DNA of 21,316 nucleotides, taken from positions 1 through 21,316 of the forward strand of contig CAZAAT010000041.1 of the NCBI GenBank assembly GCA_964483175.1. Direction: 5' to 3'. Below the pieces are notes generated by a model. That model was given only the letters and a program-made list of their open reading frames with translations. It was not told where the DNA came from and searched no databases. Source of the DNA: JAAYHC01 sp964483175 (GTDB lineage Bacteria; Bacillota; UBA5301). Below, piece after piece: positions 20,737 through 21,316 of the stretch. The first letter of the stretch is position 1. Each line of letters opens with the position of its first letter. The position numbers and the translations under genes are program-made.

Positions 20737-21072
20737 ATGGGTGCAAAAGTATCATCAGACTTACTGCGCGGCCACACAGATACCATCGTCCTTGGTATCT
20801 TGCTTAAAGGCGATAGCTATGGATATGAGATTCACAAAACCATTATCGAAAAAACGGAAGAACAATTCGAACTGAAAGAGGCGACCCTATATTCTAGTTA
20901 TCGCCGCCTCGAGAAAGATGGCTATATCACTGCTTACTGGGGTGATGAGTCACAGGGTGGTCGGCGCAAGTATTACCGGATTACCGAGAAAGGGCGGGAG
21001 CTGTACAGGCAAAATAAGGCCGATTGGGAGTTCACCCAACGGATCCTCAATAAACTGCTGGAGGAGGATTAA
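20737..21072 (+). CDS. PadR-family transcriptional regulator
   Basis: 111 aa, with a GGGGAGGTGGAGGG ribosome binding region. The PadR winged helix is clear: DTIVLGILLKGDSYGYEIHKTI, ATLYSSYRRLEKDGYITAYW, then GGRRKYYRITEKGRELY. A short C-terminal helix for dimerisation follows, so this is the small PadR-s2 type. It binds DNA as a dimer and usually represses an adjacent transporter or envelope-stress operon. The stop is one base before the next ATG (21074), so translation is coupled with the HAAS-like gene, a pairing known from many Firmicutes. Confidence 0.94.
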   Translation: MGAKVSSDLLRGHTDTIVLGILLKGDSYGYEIHKTIIEKTEEQFELKEATLYSSYRRLEKDGYITAYWGDESQGGRRKYYRITEKGRELYRQNKADWEFTQRILNKLLEED

Positions 21073-21073
21073 G

Positions 21074-21292
21074 ATGAAAGTACAAATCTATGTAGATAGA
21101 TTGTTTCAAGGTTACGCAGATACACCAGAATTGCGGGATTTTAAAGAGGAGATCACCATCAACCTCCGTGAGCGGATCGCTGAGCTGGAGAAGAAGGGCG
21201 ACGATCCTGAAAAGGCCTTTGAACTTGCGGTAGCGGAGCTAGGTGATATTACTGCAATCGCTGACCAGATTAGCAGGGAGAAACGGAATTAG
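21074..21292 (+). CDS. Short HAAS/DUF1700-like helical protein
   Basis: 72 aa from ATG 21074, just after GGAGGA and one base after the padR stop. The all-helical sequence has the pattern typical of the N-terminal HAAS/DUF1700 module: a start like MKVQIYVDRLFQGY, a middle LRERIAELEKKGDDPEKAFELAVAELGD and a final ITAIADQI helix. Normally this module is fused to membrane helices and encoded with a PadR regulator. Here a TAG ends it after the module alone. No membrane helix is present. It may act as a free partner of PadR or of a membrane protein encoded beyond the window. An ATG at 21305 could begin the next gene. Confidence 0.8.
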   Translation: MKVQIYVDRLFQGYADTPELRDFKEEITINLRERIAELEKKGDDPEKAFELAVAELGDITAIADQISREKRN

Positions 21293-21316
21293 CTCATCGG
21301 GCAGATGTACATGGGT

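Noticed and set aside
1..21316. CRISPR arrays, insertion sequences, tRNA or rRNA genes, prophage
   Set aside because: No spaced direct repeats, transposase, integrase or RNA-gene signatures were found on either strand.

Overview
The window (21,316 bp) looks like chromosome from a Firmicutes-type anaerobe. Most genes have strong AGGAGG-like ribosome binding sites, sigma-A-like promoters and rho-independent terminators, and the regulators are of PadR, XRE and DtxR/MntR types. A Skp/OmpH-like periplasmic chaperone and a YbdG-type MscS channel suggest that the cell has an outer membrane, as diderm Firmicutes do (Negativicutes, Halanaerobiales, Limnochordia/Hydrogenispora-like). This placement is an inference; no rRNA or tRNA is present to test it.

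Layout. 1-54: the tail of a gene resembling gamma-glutamyltransferase. 136-615 (minus): a membrane-anchored protein of unknown function. 616-1378: a long regulatory gap with a decayed small ORF and a structured leader. 1379-6795: three cyclic-di-GMP genes in a row, namely a PAS3-GGDEF-HD-GYP protein, a stand-alone HD-GYP protein and a membrane-bound PAS2-GGDEF-HD-GYP protein. 6960-9016: two half-size Gate-domain membrane proteins and a GlmS-like SIS-domain protein. 9213-12049: metal uptake and control (feoA, feoB, DtxR/MntR-type repressor). 12127-12765: a secreted or membrane protein with an internal duplication, converging on a YbdG-like mechanosensitive channel (12758-14023, minus). 14190-16028: a membrane-spanning Hanks-type kinase with a Glu-rich repeat. 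16151-16384: a tiny membrane protein behind a near-consensus promoter. 16584-17717: a second stand-alone HD-GYP protein followed by a Skp/OmpH-like protein. 17887-18242: a DUF2294/MpsC-type gene broken by a frameshift. 18422-18724: an XRE regulator. 18735-18857: a class-I cyclic-di-GMP riboswitch and terminator, which lead into a chemoreceptor gene (18896-20596). 20737-21292: PadR regulator and a short HAAS/DUF1700-like protein.

How the genes work together. The dominant theme is cyclic di-GMP. Two proteins carry both synthase (GGDEF, each with an RxxD inhibitory site) and hydrolase (HD-GYP) domains. Two more are hydrolase-only. A riboswitch makes chemoreceptor expression respond to the same second messenger. 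The strongest candidate for something new is a shared motif, TGACANATRTCCC. It occurs upstream of three of the four c-di-GMP enzyme genes (1379, 4195 and 16584), and I did not see an exact match anywhere else. Two of these genes also have a terminator-like hairpin in the leader just before the start codon, which suggests co-regulation of c-di-GMP turnover by a common DNA-binding protein plus transcription attenuation. A second theme is metal homeostasis. The repressor beside feoAB has manganese-type (MntR) ligands with one substitution, and a palindrome-rich leader precedes feoA.
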